From Bacteroidales bacterium (GTDB taxonomy: Bacteria; Bacteroidota; Bacteroidia; Bacteroidales; UBA932): a stretch of 64,000 nt of DNA. Positions 34,769-42,149 of this stretch are shown piece after piece. Each line of letters starts with the position of its first letter. The first letter of the stretch is position 1. Under the pieces are notes generated by a model, which made no database searches, was not told the DNA's origin, and saw only the letters and a program-made list of their open reading frames with translations. Location of the stretch: assembly GCA_017962375.1 (NCBI GenBank), contig JAGCVJ010000015.1, forward strand, positions 1 to 64,000, in the 5' to 3' direction. The position numbers were made by a program, and so were the translations under genes.

Positions 34769-35664
34769 AATCTTTCAAATTCTATATCAGCATTTGCTTA
34801 ACGGCTATAGCCGCCATTTTCCTGTCTTCCTGCGTAGAAAACTCCGCAAAATACAAACAGCTGCAGGCCCAGCTGGACTCTCTTCAGGGCAACTACGGAA
34901 CCCAGAAGAATATGCTGGATGAGGTGTTTGCAACGCTCAACGAGGTGGAACAGGGCCTTGTAGATATCCGCCAGAAAGAAAACATCATTACTGCCGAGGC
35001 CAACAAAGACGGGCTGGATGTTCCCCAGAGCCAGAGAGTGCAGCTGATGGAAGACGTTTATGCGGTAAGGGATGCCATCGACCGCTACAAAGAGAAAATC
35101 GAGCAGCTGAAAAAAGACAGCAGCCTCAAGAGCGTGGAATTCAAGAAGAAGCTCAACTCTCTGCAGAAAGAGCTTGAAGAAAAATCCAAGACCATTGAGA
35201 GCCTGCAGAGCCTGCTTAAAGAAAAGGACCTTATTATCAGCCAGAAAGAGCAGACCATAGACAGTCTCGAGCATCACGCTTCAGACCTGAAAGAAGACAT
35301 AAACGTGCTTACCGGAGAAAAGGAGGAGCTCAAAGACAAGGTGGAAACTCAAGACAGAGCCTTGTTCTCGGCTTATTATATCGTGGGCAGCAAGGAGGAC
35401 CTCATAGAAGCCGGAGTTATCTCCAAGGGAGGCCTTTTCAAGTCTGCGAAAGTGGCGTATGAGGCAGAAAAAACTTCATTTATCAAGATAGACTACAGAG
35501 AAATCTCTACAATAAACACCAACTCCCAGAAAGCCAAGGTGCTGTCCAACCACCGCAAGGGAACCTACTCCATTGAGGAGGTGGACGGGGAAGCCATCAT
35601 CAACATTTCAGACCCTGAAGGGTTCTGGGAGCAGACCAAGTATCTTGTAATTCAGACTCAGTAA
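34765..35664 (+). CDS. Coiled-coil lipoprotein, possible Cbp1-like adhesin
   Basis: 299 residues. Lipoprotein signal (IFLSSC), a long coiled coil (about residues 25-205, many Leu/Glu/Lys heptads), then a C-terminal globular domain starting ALFSAYYIVGSKEDLIEAGV. Proteins of this layout in Bacteroides are annotated as Cbp1-family collagen-binding adhesins; I make that link from memory of the pattern and hold it loosely. Translationally coupled to the zinc-ribbon gene. Confidence 0.7.
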   Translation: MKSFKFYISICLTAIAAIFLSSCVENSAKYKQLQAQLDSLQGNYGTQKNMLDEVFATLNEVEQGLVDIRQKENIITAEANKDGLDVPQSQRVQLMEDVYAVRDAIDRYKEKIEQLKKDSSLKSVEFKKKLNSLQKELEEKSKTIESLQSLLKEKDLIISQKEQTIDSLEHHASDLKEDINVLTGEKEELKDKVETQDRALFSAYYIVGSKEDLIEAGVISKGGLFKSAKVAYEAEKTSFIKIDYREISTINTNSQKAKVLSNHRKGTYSIEEVDGEAIINISDPEGFWEQTKYLVIQTQ

Positions 35665-35671
35665 TACAGAC

Positions 35672-37729
35672 ATGAGAAACAATCCTCTTCTCCGTCCCTC
35701 CAAACTCAGGTACGGAGCTCCTCTTTTTGACAAAATCAGGGAAGATGACTATCTGCCCGCTTTCAAAAAAGCCATAGAGCAGGCATACAAAGACGTTGAC
35801 GCAATAACGGCCAATCCCGAGCCTCCTACCTTTGAAAACACCGTTGAGGCACTGGAGTTTTCGGGCAAGCTGCTGGACGATGTAAGCGGCATTTTCTTCA
35901 ACCTCAACGAATGCCTCTCGTCTGACAAAATGCAGAAAATCGCCGAGGAAATATCTCCTGAACTCACAAAGCTGTCTTTATATACTTTGTTCAACGACAA
36001 GCTGTTTGCCAGAATCAAAGCTGTTTACGACCAAAGAAAGAAACTCCATCTTGACAAGGAGCAGGCCCGGCTGCTGGAAAAGAGGTTCAGGGCCTTCAAG
36101 GAAAACGGAGCCCTGCTGGACGAGGAAGGAAAGAAGCATCTTGCAAAAAACTCCGAAGAGGCCAGCCTTCTTACGCTCAAGTTCGGCAAGAATGTACTGG
36201 ACGCCACCAACGACTTCATTCTTCATCTGACAGAAAAGAACGATGTAGCTGATCTTCCGGACTATGTGCTTGAAGACGCGGCTCAGGAAGCCAAGAACCG
36301 GAAACTCAAGGGATGGGTGTTCACCCTCCAGGCCCCGAGCTATTCGGCTTTCATGAAATTCTCGCCCCAAAGGGAGCTCAGAAAGAAGATGTACTTTGCC
36401 TACGGTTCCAGATGCCTGGGCGGAAAATATGACAACACCGCCATCATAAGAAGGATTCTGGAACTCAGGATGGACTCCTCCAACCTGCTGGGATTCAAGA
36501 ACCCAGCCCAGGGAGCCTTGAAATACAGGATGGCAAAGAACCCAAAAACCGTAAACTCTTTCCTCAAAGACCTTTTGATGAAAACTCTGCCTTACGCAAA
36601 GCAAGATGTGAAACGGATTGAAGAGTTTGCCAAAAAGCACGGCTTCAAGGAAAAGCTCCAGGGCTGGGACTTTGCCTACTGGAGCGAAAAGCTCAGGAGA
36701 AGCCGCTACAGCCTCAGCGATGATCAGATTAAGCCTTTCTTCCGTCTGGAAAACGTGCAGAAAAGCCTTTTTGATCTTGCAAACCGCCTCTACGGAATCA
36801 AGTTCGTTGAAGCCAAGGATATTCCTGTCTATCACAAAGACGTGAAAGTTTACGACGTGCTGGACAAGGACGGCAGCCACCTGGCTCTTTTCTACAGCGA
36901 TTTCTATCCGAGAAAGAGCAAGAGGGGCGGAGCCTGGATGACATCTTTCCGCGACAGCGGAGGCGTGCCTGAGCAGCGGCCGCTGATTTCCATAGTGTGC
37001 AACCTCACAAAGCCCACTCCTACCAAGCCTTCTCTTCTGACTTTCGGGGAAGTAACCACCATTCTCCACGAGTTCGGCCACGCTCTCCACGGCATACTGG
37101 GCAAGGGCAAGTATCCGTCTCTGACCGGAACTTCCGTAACCAGGGACTTTGTGGAACTCCCTTCCCAGATCATGGAAAACTGGGCTGCGGAAGAGAAATT
37201 CCTCAAGATGGCCGGAAGGCATTACAAGACAAACAAGGTCATTGGCAAAGACCTCATAGCCAAGATCAAGCGTGCCAGAAACTACAACAGCGGCTTCGCC
37301 TTCGTAAGGCAGCTTGCTTTCGGCATCACCGATATGGCTCTGCACACAATGCCAAAGGAAAAAATCGCTGAGATAAACTCTCCTGAAGACCTGGAGAATC
37401 TGGAGAACAGCCTGAAGAAAAAGTGCGGGCTTCTGCCTGCGGTAAAAGGCTGTGCCTTCTGCCCGAGTTTCACTCACATCTTTGCCGGCGGATACGCTGC
37501 GGGCTATTATTCCTACAAGTGGGCAGAGGTGCTTGATGCAGACGCTTTCTCCCTGTTCAAGAAAAACGGCATTTTTGACAAAAAGACCGCCAAGAGTTTC
37601 AGGGAAAACATTCTGGAAAAAGGCAACCTGGACGATGCCGACATCCTCTACCGCAACTTCCGCGGCCGTGATCCAAAACCTGAGGCACTTCTTAGGCGAG
37701 AAGGGCTTACCCAGCCTTTACGCAAATGA
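35672..37729 (+). CDS. M3 family peptidase (oligopeptidase A / Dcp type)
   Basis: 685 residues, no signal peptide, so cytoplasmic. Zinc motif HEFGH (LHEFGHALHGIL), with downstream Glu in the FVELPSQIMENW segment. The C-terminal FAGGYAAGYYSYKWAEVLDAD (in pieces) is the substrate-gripping region of the family. It degrades short peptides or cleaves dipeptides from C-termini. It starts 7 bp after the lipoprotein gene and its 3' end overlaps convergent umuC by 23 bp. Confidence 0.95.
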   Translation: MRNNPLLRPSKLRYGAPLFDKIREDDYLPAFKKAIEQAYKDVDAITANPEPPTFENTVEALEFSGKLLDDVSGIFFNLNECLSSDKMQKIAEEISPELTKLSLYTLFNDKLFARIKAVYDQRKKLHLDKEQARLLEKRFRAFKENGALLDEEGKKHLAKNSEEASLLTLKFGKNVLDATNDFILHLTEKNDVADLPDYVLEDAAQEAKNRKLKGWVFTLQAPSYSAFMKFSPQRELRKKMYFAYGSRCLGGKYDNTAIIRRILELRMDSSNLLGFKNPAQGALKYRMAKNPKTVNSFLKDLLMKTLPYAKQDVKRIEEFAKKHGFKEKLQGWDFAYWSEKLRRSRYSLSDDQIKPFFRLENVQKSLFDLANRLYGIKFVEAKDIPVYHKDVKVYDVLDKDGSHLALFYSDFYPRKSKRGGAWMTSFRDSGGVPEQRPLISIVCNLTKPTPTKPSLLTFGEVTTILHEFGHALHGILGKGKYPSLTGTSVTRDFVELPSQIMENWAAEEKFLKMAGRHYKTNKVIGKDLIAKIKRARNYNSGFAFVRQLAFGITDMALHTMPKEKIAEINSPEDLENLENSLKKKCGLLPAVKGCAFCPSFTHIFAGGYAAGYYSYKWAEVLDADAFSLFKKNGIFDKKTAKSFRENILEKGNLDDADILYRNFRGRDPKPEALLRREGLTQPLRK

Positions 37730-39044
37730 CATCGGCAAGGCAAGTGGTGTAATTGGGAGAGAGCCTCTCACGCTTCATCTCCCATTTTTCTTTCCGCTCA
37801 GCGATGCCTCCTGTGGCCTTCCTGTTGAAGATGGCGGATTCTCCCTGCACTGCCAGATGCAGAGAGCTTCTACCGTATCTGCGATTGACCTCGTCCATAA
37901 GCAGATCTACTTTGCGGTTGCGCTCATAATCGGGCTGGCAGTAGAGGTTCTGCTGAATGTGTCCGTTGGGCACTATGCCGCTGACCGTAACCCCCGCTTT
38001 CTTGTATGCGATGCCCGGAAGATATATCTGGTCCAGGGCTTTCAGGCATCCGTCCACAAGGCCTATTGAACTGTCTTCCGCTTCCGGAAACTCCACCACG
38101 GCCTGAGGAAAATACTGCGGCAGATCTTCCCTGAAAAAACTCGTCATCAAAAACACCGTGGCATAGACTGCCGAGCTATGCTGCGCCCTGAGTTTCTGAG
38201 CGCACGAAGATGCAAAGTTCGCCACCGCGCATCTTAGCTGAGCAAGGTCATACACCAGCTCCCCGAAACTGCGGCTGGTGGTTATGGTCTGCTTCAGCTG
38301 CTTGTGTTCCAGCTGTATTACATCAGAGCCCATAAGCTCCTCGTAAGTCCTGAGGCCGCACACTCCCATATTCTTCTTTATCCAGTACGGCCCTTTAGCC
38401 ACAAAGTCCGCAGCCGTCAAGATCCCCATCGCCGAAAACTTTTTCACGGATCTGTAGCCTATTCCCCACACGTCCTCCACCGGCAGCAGGGAAAGCGCCT
38501 TTTGCCTCTGCTCTTCAGAGCCGATCAGGCAAAAGCCCCCATATCCTTCAAATTTCTTTGCAAACCGGGTAGCCGCCTTTGCAAGTGTCTTTGAATGAGC
38601 GCATCCCACAGATACCGGAATGCCCGTTCCATGGCTTACCCGATCCACTATCTCCCTTCCCAGCTCCGACACAGACTCCTCACTCATCTTCCCGAAATCC
38701 ACAAATGCCTCGTCTATGGAATACACATCTACATTCCCCACAACACTCTTTAAAATCTTCATTGCCCTGCGGCTCATATCTCCATAGAGCGTGTAGTTGG
38801 AAGAGCACATTGCCACATCCACGCCCCTGCTCAAAAACTCCTCCCTGATCTTGAAAGCCGGCATTCCCATCTTTACGCCGATAGCCTTGGCTTCCGCGCT
38901 TCTGGACACGGCGCACCCGTCGTTGTTGGAAAGCACCACCACCGGCCTTCCCTCCAGCGACGGATTGAACACCCTCTCGCACGAGACAAAGAAGTTGTTG
39001 CAGTCCATAACTCCAAAAAACTTCCCGCTACTTTCCGCGCACAT
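37707..39044 (-). CDS. umuC: Y-family DNA polymerase V catalytic subunit
   Basis: 445 residues. Y-family signatures: MDCNNFFVSCERVFNP with the first catalytic Asp, VVLSNNDGCAVSRS, GMPAF, YSIDEAF with the DE pair, and the HhH region WGIGYRS. The C-terminal little finger and UmuC-specific tail are present. It performs error-prone lesion bypass with processed UmuD. Its start overlaps the umuD end by 17 bp. Confidence 0.95.
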   Translation of the reverse strand: MCAESSGKFFGVMDCNNFFVSCERVFNPSLEGRPVVVLSNNDGCAVSRSAEAKAIGVKMGMPAFKIREEFLSRGVDVAMCSSNYTLYGDMSRRAMKILKSVVGNVDVYSIDEAFVDFGKMSEESVSELGREIVDRVSHGTGIPVSVGCAHSKTLAKAATRFAKKFEGYGGFCLIGSEEQRQKALSLLPVEDVWGIGYRSVKKFSAMGILTAADFVAKGPYWIKKNMGVCGLRTYEELMGSDVIQLEHKQLKQTITTSRSFGELVYDLAQLRCAVANFASSCAQKLRAQHSSAVYATVFLMTSFFREDLPQYFPQAVVEFPEAEDSSIGLVDGCLKALDQIYLPGIAYKKAGVTVSGIVPNGHIQQNLYCQPDYERNRKVDLLMDEVNRRYGRSSLHLAVQGESAIFNRKATGGIAERKEKWEMKRERLSPNYTTCLADVICVKAG

Positions 39045-39441
39045 CTTTTATGGAATACGTTACCACGCCCCACACCATAAAGTTCTGGTCCGGCGTAACT
39101 TTTATCTTCCTGTACTTTGGATTTTCCGGCACCAGCCAGACAACATCCTTTTCAATATGAATCCTCTTGAGCGTAAACTCCCCGTCCACAAAGCATACCG
39201 CAATATCTCCCTCCGAAGCGGAAATGCTCTTGTCTATCACAATCAGGTCTCCGTCCTCTATCCCCGCCCCTGACATTGAATCTCCGCTAACCCTCCCGAA
39301 GAAAGTGGTCTCGGGATTTTTCACCAGTTCCCTGTTAAGGTCTATCCCTCCCTCCAGATAATCCTGCGCCGGAGAAGGAAACCCGGCCCTTATGCCGCCG
39401 TCAGCAACCGGCAGCACCAGAGAAACATTGTTACCTGTCAT
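39028..39441 (-). CDS. umuD: UmuD-like S24 peptidase, DNA polymerase V subunit
   Basis: 137 residues. Self-cleavage site AG in IRAGFPSPAQDY, catalytic Ser in GDSMSGAG, catalytic Lys in FTLKRI. The shortened protein joins UmuC. Its start overlaps a short upstream ORF, and the pair is preceded by a strong promoter with a dyad. Confidence 0.93.
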   Translation of the reverse strand: MTGNNVSLVLPVADGGIRAGFPSPAQDYLEGGIDLNRELVKNPETTFFGRVSGDSMSGAGIEDGDLIVIDKSISASEGDIAVCFVDGEFTLKRIHIEKDVVWLVPENPKYRKIKVTPDQNFMVWGVVTYSIKDVRGK

Positions 39442-39538
39442 CTCTGAGGATGGAAATGTTCACTTCACTGCTCTCTCCGATAGTCTCCTCGATGAAGGCT
39501 GCTATCTCGCTGTTGAAAAGAATGTTGTAGCTGTTCAT
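39431..39538 (-). CDS. Short ORF (35 residues) overlapping the umuD start
   Basis: ATG at 39536-39538, TAA at 39431-39433 lying inside umuD codons 3-4. The product starts MNSYNILFNSEIAAFIEETI, continues GESSEVNISIL and ends in RDDR. It is the first ORF after the umu promoter (39601-39608), and its stop overlaps the umuD ATG, as in translational coupling. It may be a tiny regulatory or partner protein. No family is recognised. Confidence 0.5.
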   Translation of the reverse strand: MNSYNILFNSEIAAFIEETIGESSEVNISILRDDR

Positions 39539-39600
39539 ATCCTTATGTTTTTATTTGTTTGCTATTATATACTCAGCCTCTGCTGTTTTATTTCACGATG

Positions 39601-39635
39601 CAAAGGTACAGCCGCGTTTTGACAGTTTGTGTCAA
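39601..39635 (-). promoter_or_regulatory. umuDC promoter with dyad operator
   Basis: Minus-strand -7 box TACCTTTG (39601-39608). Just upstream, at the -33 region, is a perfect dyad TTGACA-N5-TGTCAA (39619-39635). Its position suggests a repressor site controlling umuDC, although the repressor is not known. Confidence 0.55.
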
Positions 39636-39697
39636 TGAATATTTTATTTGAAAATTTCTTATCTTGCATACAGTTTTAACAGATCAAAATCGCCGAT

Positions 39698-40429
39698 ATG
39701 AAGAGATTTGTCCTTTTGCTGACAGTGCTGCTGACGGCAGCGCAGCTTTCCGCCCAGAACACCAAGAAACAGGACTGGGCCCAGTTCTATGTATTCCAGA
39801 AAGACAATGCAAGAATCGCTGAGATGATAAAAGACACGCCTAAAGGAAACTGCCCTAAATGCGAGTGGAAAAATCGCAAGATAAAGGCAGTGCTTATGGG
39901 AGACTCCATAACTGAACTGTGGTGGGACCTCGATTCCACTTTCTTCCGTGACAACAATTTTGTGGGAAGAGGCATTTCCGGCCAGACTACAAGCGAAATG
40001 CTGGTGCGGTTCCGCAGGGACGTGCTGGATCTGAATCCGCAGTATGTATTCATAATGGCCGGCACCAACGATGTGGCTGAAAACAACGGGAAGATAACCC
40101 TGGAGAACATCCTGGGCAACCTGAAATCTATGGTGGAGCTTGCCAAGGCCCATAACATCAAGCCTGTTCTCTGCTCCGTTCCGCCTGCAGCCGGATTCGT
40201 CTGGAGGAAAGACCTTTCCCCGGCAAATGACATCATCAAGCTCAACAAGATGATAAAGGAATATGCAGACAGCATAAATATCCCATACATAGACTATCAT
40301 TCTCTGCTCACAGACGAAAACGGAGGCCTTCCCAAGAAGTACGCCAAGGATGGAGTGCATCCAATTCTGGCCGGCTACAAACTTATGGAAGGATTATTGC
40401 TAGAGAAATTTAAAGAGATTGACAAATAA
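39698..40429 (+). CDS. SGNH/GDSL-family hydrolase
   Basis: 243 residues with a signal peptide (AAQLSAQ). Block I GDSITELWW, block II Gly in GRGISGQTT, block III GTND, block V DGVHP: a complete SGNH catalytic set (Ser, Gly, Asn, Asp-His). Closest in style to exported acyl/acetyl esterases that act on glycans. Followed 25 bp later by the repeat protein gene, possibly one transcript. Carries a CTCAGCGAT copy (39815, minus). Confidence 0.88.
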   Translation: MKRFVLLLTVLLTAAQLSAQNTKKQDWAQFYVFQKDNARIAEMIKDTPKGNCPKCEWKNRKIKAVLMGDSITELWWDLDSTFFRDNNFVGRGISGQTTSEMLVRFRRDVLDLNPQYVFIMAGTNDVAENNGKITLENILGNLKSMVELAKAHNIKPVLCSVPPAAGFVWRKDLSPANDIIKLNKMIKEYADSINIPYIDYHSLLTDENGGLPKKYAKDGVHPILAGYKLMEGLLLEKFKEIDK

Positions 40430-40454
40430 ACGCTGACCTTAAAAAACTGATGCT

Positions 40455-40874
40455 ATGAAAAAGATCTTTGCAATACTCGCCTCAGCGATAATTCTGCTGG
40501 CCCTGCCTTCAAAAGCAGACGCGCAGACAATCCGCGACCGCTACGGCTCGCAGATAGGCACCATCCAGAGCGACGGCACCATCCGTGACAGGTACGGCTC
40601 TCAGGTAGGAAAGATAGACCGCGACAACGTGGTGCGCGACCGCTACGGCTCGCAGATCGGGAAGATAGATTCTGACGGCACCATCCGCGACAGATACGGT
40701 TCTCAGGTGGGCAAGGTTTGCTCAGACGGAGTGGTCCGCGACCGCTACGGCTCACAAATAGGAAAAGTGGACAACGACGGCACCGTCCGCGACAAGTACG
40801 GCTCCCAGATAGGCTCAGCCCGCGGAGTTCCGACAACTTGGGCCGGCCTCTACTTCTTCTTCAACCTAAATTAA
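40455..40874 (+). CDS. Exported protein made of six 17-residue RYGSQ repeats
   Basis: 139 residues: signal peptide of 24 residues (ending ADAQ), then six tandem 17-residue repeats (residues 25-126) of the form [TV][IV]RDRYGSQ[IV]GKxxxDG, and an aromatic tail (GLYFFFNLN). The first five copies alternate QIG and QVG, pointing to a duplicated two-repeat unit. The short, regular strand-turn pattern suggests a beta-solenoid or sheet stack. Function unknown. The repeats are DNA-level too (51-bp period, 40527-40832) but with many silent differences, so they are old. Confidence 0.75.
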   Translation: MKKIFAILASAIILLALPSKADAQTIRDRYGSQIGTIQSDGTIRDRYGSQVGKIDRDNVVRDRYGSQIGKIDSDGTIRDRYGSQVGKVCSDGVVRDRYGSQIGKVDNDGTVRDKYGSQIGSARGVPTTWAGLYFFFNLN

Positions 40875-40893
40875 AGTGATGGGGAGGTAATAA

Positions 40894-40940
40894 GTCGCGT
40901 TAGCGACCGGCCGAGCAGGCCGTAATCCCCCTTGAGGGGG
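40894..40940 (+). repeat. Cluster of three small hairpins (REP-like)
   Basis: Three consecutive inverted repeats: GTCGC-GTTA-GCGAC (40894-40907), CGGCC-GAGCA-GGCCG (40908-40922) and CCCCC-TTGA-GGGGG (40927-40940). The compact arrangement between a gene end and a terminator resembles REP-type intergenic elements. Only one copy is in this window. Confidence 0.45.
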
Positions 40941-40956
40941 TGAGTATCTACAAAAA

Positions 40957-40988
40957 AAGCGACAGGAAAAAACCTGTCGCTTATTTTT
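40957..40988. terminator. Bidirectional terminator between repeat protein gene and tRNAs
   Basis: 10-bp stem AAGCGACAGG / CCTGTCGCTT with an A6 loop, followed by ATTTTTG on the plus strand and by a T-run on the minus strand. It can end the tRNA transcript as well as the repeat protein gene. Confidence 0.85.
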
Positions 40989-40989
40989 G

Positions 40990-41063
40990 TAGCGCGGGGC
41001 GGGATTGAACCGCCGACCTCATGATTATGAATCATGCGCTCTAACCAGCTGAGCTACCGCGCC
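40990..41063 (-). tRNA. tRNA-Met (anticodon CAT)
   Basis: Minus-strand cloverleaf: acceptor GGCGCGG / CCGCGCT (first pair G-T), D-stem GCTC/GAGC, anticodon stem CATGA/TCATG with loop TTCATAA (anticodon CAT), T-stem GGCGG/CCGCC with loop TTCAATC, discriminator A; CCA is not encoded. No initiator features (no GGG/CCC anticodon stem pairs), so elongator Met is most likely; tRNA-Ile with modified CAT cannot be fully ruled out. Confidence 0.9.
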
Positions 41064-41101
41064 ATCACTGTGCCCAGCAGCTGGCTGGACTTTCAGATTT
41101 G

Positions 41102-41172
41102 TTGAGATACCCGGACTCGAACCAGGACTAAGAGGACCAGAATCTCTTGTGCTGCCATTACACCATATCTCA
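41102..41172 (-). tRNA. tRNA-Gln (anticodon CTG)
   Basis: Minus-strand cloverleaf with acceptor TGAGATA/TATCTCA, anticodon loop TTCTGGT (anticodon CTG), T-stem CCTGG/CCGGG region with TTCGAGT loop, discriminator A. It is the first gene of a two-tRNA transcript, 38 bp upstream of tRNA-Met. Confidence 0.9.
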
Positions 41173-41197
41173 ATGTTCCCTACTGGTTTTGGGAGTG

Positions 41198-41228
41198 CAA
41201 AAGTAAGTAAATTTCCTTTATTCGCAAA
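41198..41228 (-). promoter_or_regulatory. Promoter of the tRNA-Gln/tRNA-Met transcript
   Basis: -7 box TACTTTTG (41198-41205, minus strand) and -33 TTTG (41225-41228), 19 bp apart. The -33 element lies inside the last codons of ispF. Confidence 0.65.
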
Positions 41229-41730
41229 TTTTTTCGACAAGGACGGTTGCATAAACCGCTACGCCCTCCTCTCTGCCTACGAATCCGGCGCCTTCCGTGG
41301 TGGTGGCCTTGACGGAAATATCGTCTATGGCGCAAGGGAAGTCGGGATTGACCTTGGAGAGCGTCTGGGCGAGGGTTTCCCTCATCTTCAGGATATAAGG
41401 AGCCACTTTCGGCTTCTGGAGAAGGATGGTGATGTCCGCGTTCACAAGGCGGTAGCCTTTGTCAAGGATCAAGGCGTAGGACCGCTCAAGGAGGATTTTG
41501 CTGTCAATTCCCTTGAACTCGGCACTGGTGTCTGGGAAATGATGGCCGATGTCGCCGAGAGAAAGAGCTCCGAGAAGAGCATCGCACAGAGCGTGGATTG
41601 CCACGTCTCCGTCTGAATGGGCCACCAGGCCTTTGGTGTGAGGGATGTCAACGCCGCCCAGAACCAGGCGCAGCCCCGGAGAGAGAAGATGCACGTCGTA
41701 TCCGTTTCCTATTCTGAATCTGCTTTTCAT
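41218..41730 (-). CDS. ispF: 2-C-methyl-D-erythritol 2,4-cyclodiphosphate synthase
   Basis: 170 residues. MEP pathway enzyme. The metal site DVH (IGNGYDVHLL) and third His in DIGHHFPD, HSDGDVAIHALCDALLGA and the C-terminal KATTTEGAGFVGREEGVAVYA are diagnostic. I use the ATG at 41728-41730; a longer frame upstream would run through the promoter box. That box (TAAATTTG) ends only 6 nt before the ATG, implying a leaderless or nearly leaderless mRNA. Confidence 0.95.
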   Translation of the reverse strand: MKSRFRIGNGYDVHLLSPGLRLVLGGVDIPHTKGLVAHSDGDVAIHALCDALLGALSLGDIGHHFPDTSAEFKGIDSKILLERSYALILDKGYRLVNADITILLQKPKVAPYILKMRETLAQTLSKVNPDFPCAIDDISVKATTTEGAGFVGREEGVAVYATVLVEKICE

Positions 41731-41736
41731 ACACCG

Positions 41737-41744
41737 CAAATTTA
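41737..41744 (-). promoter_or_regulatory. ispF promoter, leaderless type
   Basis: Minus-strand TAAATTTG with 6 nt (CGGTGT) between the box and ATG. Confidence 0.6.
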
Positions 41745-41763
41745 ACACTTTAAATTAAATGCG

Positions 41764-41771
41764 TATCTTTG
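41764..41771 (+). promoter_or_regulatory. Promoter of the 41819-mutL-rhomboid operon
   Basis: TATCTTTG matches TAnnTTTG, 47 nt before the ATG at 41819. Confidence 0.6.
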
Positions 41772-41818
41772 AGTTTTGGACAAAAGATACTTCAGACAAA
41801 TAAAACAGTGTTACAGAT

Positions 41819-42139
41819 ATGGGTTTCAAGTTTTTTCATCTTCCCGAGCACAGGGTTTTCAACTATCCTGCCAGATACTACAACAAGGATCTGGAGAAGT
41901 TCGACGACATCAACCAAGAGGTGAAGGACAGGGAGTCGGGCAAGGAATATGTGCCGGGCAGCATCGTGAGCAAAGGATTCAGAAGGCCTTACTACAGAGA
42001 GCTGAAAAAGAGCGACGGAGGCTACGGCAAGGGCAAGAGGATTATAGTCTATCTGCTGATTGCCGTTATACTTGTGGCCCTGCTGTATTTTACCAAGGCC
42101 CTGCATCTTCTGCTCCAGGCCTATCAGTTGAACCATTAA
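41819..42139 (+). CDS. Hypothetical small membrane protein upstream of mutL
   Basis: 106 residues: a charged N-terminal 70 residues (FFHLPEHRVFNYPARYY, KEYVPGSIVSKGFRRPYYR) and one C-terminal membrane helix (IIVYLLIAVILVALLYF). The layout fits a tail-anchored protein. No family name is certain. It lies 10 bp before mutL and shares its promoter. Confidence 0.75.
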   Translation: MGFKFFHLPEHRVFNYPARYYNKDLEKFDDINQEVKDRESGKEYVPGSIVSKGFRRPYYRELKKSDGGYGKGKRIIVYLLIAVILVALLYFTKALHLLLQAYQLNH

Positions 42140-42149
42140 ACAGAATGCC

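Noticed and set aside
35978-37477. 499-codon open frame on the minus strand opposite the M3 peptidase gene
   Set aside because: It is the antisense of a complete, motif-bearing gene; its product is hydrophobic and low in complexity with no recognisable domain, and the long open frame follows from the codon use of the true gene.
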